Program-made: the position numbers and the translations under genes
The notes under the pieces: generated by a model
The model's database searches: none
What the model saw: the letters and a program-made list of their open reading frames with translations, nothing else
Told to the model about the DNA's origin: nothing
Shown here: one piece after another, positions 63,657 to 64,000 of the stretch
Layout: each line of letters begins with the position of its first letter
Position numbering within the stretch: position 1 is the first letter of the stretch
Source of the DNA: Natrinema halophilum
GTDB taxonomy: Archaea; Halobacteriota; Halobacteria; Halobacteriales; Natrialbaceae
Direction of reading: 5' to 3'
Assembly: GCF_013402815.2 (NCBI RefSeq)
Contig: NZ_CP058601.1
Span: 496,001 to 560,000 of the forward strand
Length of the DNA stretch: 64,000 nucleotides

Positions 63657-64000
63657 TCACGCCGTCGCCGAACGGTAAAGACCGAATCCGAAACGCCAGC
63701 CCAGCAGGGCAACCAGTCCGGTTCCGGTTATCACGAGCGGGAACGGCCACGTCGCGCCACCATCGAACAGCGACGAGGCTCGAAGCATGAGGCCAACGTT
63801 CGCTGCTGCGATCCAGGTTACTGCCATCTGACGGTACCGATGCGAACCCTGGACTCGGTCGCGTGTGTAAACACCAGCGAGAAGTGAAACCGCGAGCCAG
63901 CCAATGACGAACGGAGCGATCGTCTCGACGGATGCGAACGGTTCAGCGATCGGATTTCCGCCGTGTTCGATGTTCCCGAGAAGAACCAATCCGGCTATAA
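63657..64000 (-). CDS. DUF3054 family membrane protein, partial, N terminus off the right edge
   Basis: The C-terminal part of a small membrane protein: ...GLVLLGNIEHGGNPIAEPF, then APFVIGWLAVSLLAGVY and two later spans, ending FGFGLYRSATA. IEHGGNP and the following PFVIGW are typical of DUF3054, known in actinobacteria and haloarchaea. The frame is open to the window edge, so the start is not seen. Function of the family is unknown. Confidence 0.72.
   Translation of the reverse strand, partial: IAGLVLLGNIEHGGNPIAEPFASVETIAPFVIGWLAVSLLAGVYTRDRVQGSHRYRQMAVTWIAAANVGLMLRASSLFDGGATWPFPLVITGTGLVALLGWRFGFGLYRSATA

Overview
The window is a piece of a haloarchaeal chromosome (class Halobacteria; a Natrialbales-type genome such as Natrinema, Haloterrigena or Natronorubrum is my inference). 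The signs are high GC content, strongly acidic proteins, leaderless promoters with TATA elements about 27 bp before the start codon, Bat-type PAS/GAF/HTH regulators, HalOD1 and SPW proteins, an archaeal S17e, and a tRNA-Trp whose intron carries box C/D guides. I see no rRNA, CRISPR array, integrase or complete insertion sequence.

Layout. 0-9 kb: the 5' part of a manganese catalase that looks frameshifted, a small zinc-ribbon protein, cytochrome oxidase subunit III, a geranylgeranyl-reductase-type flavoprotein, a hydroxyacid dehydrogenase, a universal stress protein, aspartate-semialdehyde dehydrogenase, S17e and a Na+/H+ antiporter. 9-16 kb: a 1563-residue multicopper oxidase built from three tandem units, then a Tat-exported GH16 glucanase with two CBM6 modules. 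16.5-26 kb: a surface-glycan region with two adjacent GT4 glycosyltransferases, two sulfatase/alkaline-phosphatase-fold proteins, a flippase-like protein, two DUF457 membrane proteins, a DedA protein and an arylsulfotransferase. 26-32 kb: a tandem stress protein, HalOD1, a 1052-residue Bat-type regulator with a 25-bp repeat array upstream, and a DNA methyltransferase. 32.7-38.5 kb: a gene-poor stretch with tandem repeats, a 112-bp MITE-like element, small zinc-ribbon genes and a PAS histidine kinase. 38.5-64 kb: a 7TM histidine kinase, tRNA-Trp, guaB, a desuccinylase-like protein, a Tat-exported protein with a hexanucleotide tract, cytidylate kinase, cupin, a lipoprotein, a YcaO protein with TOMM-cyclodehydratase features, a KefB antiporter, a TetR/MATE operon with its operator, an exosome-associated protein, PfpI, Hsp20, a DHH phosphoesterase, a thiolase/HMGCS-DUF35 pair, a DUF2182/DUF1326 pair, an ornithine-cyclodeaminase homologue and a partial DUF3054 gene.

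The strongest unusual signals are four. (1) The giant multicopper oxidase has its copper-ligand motifs in the order 3-4-1-2, so its trinuclear site must form between tandem units. (2) Three dispersed micro-genes encode one zinc-ribbon family with the pattern CxxC-x11-G-x2-RP-x(3,4)-N-x-CxC. (3) A lone YcaO enzyme ends in a proline-rich tail and has no visible substrate peptide. (4) Five intergenic minisatellites occur, one of them just upstream of the Bat regulator's promoter. Roles assigned here come from motif and family recognition; no database search was run.
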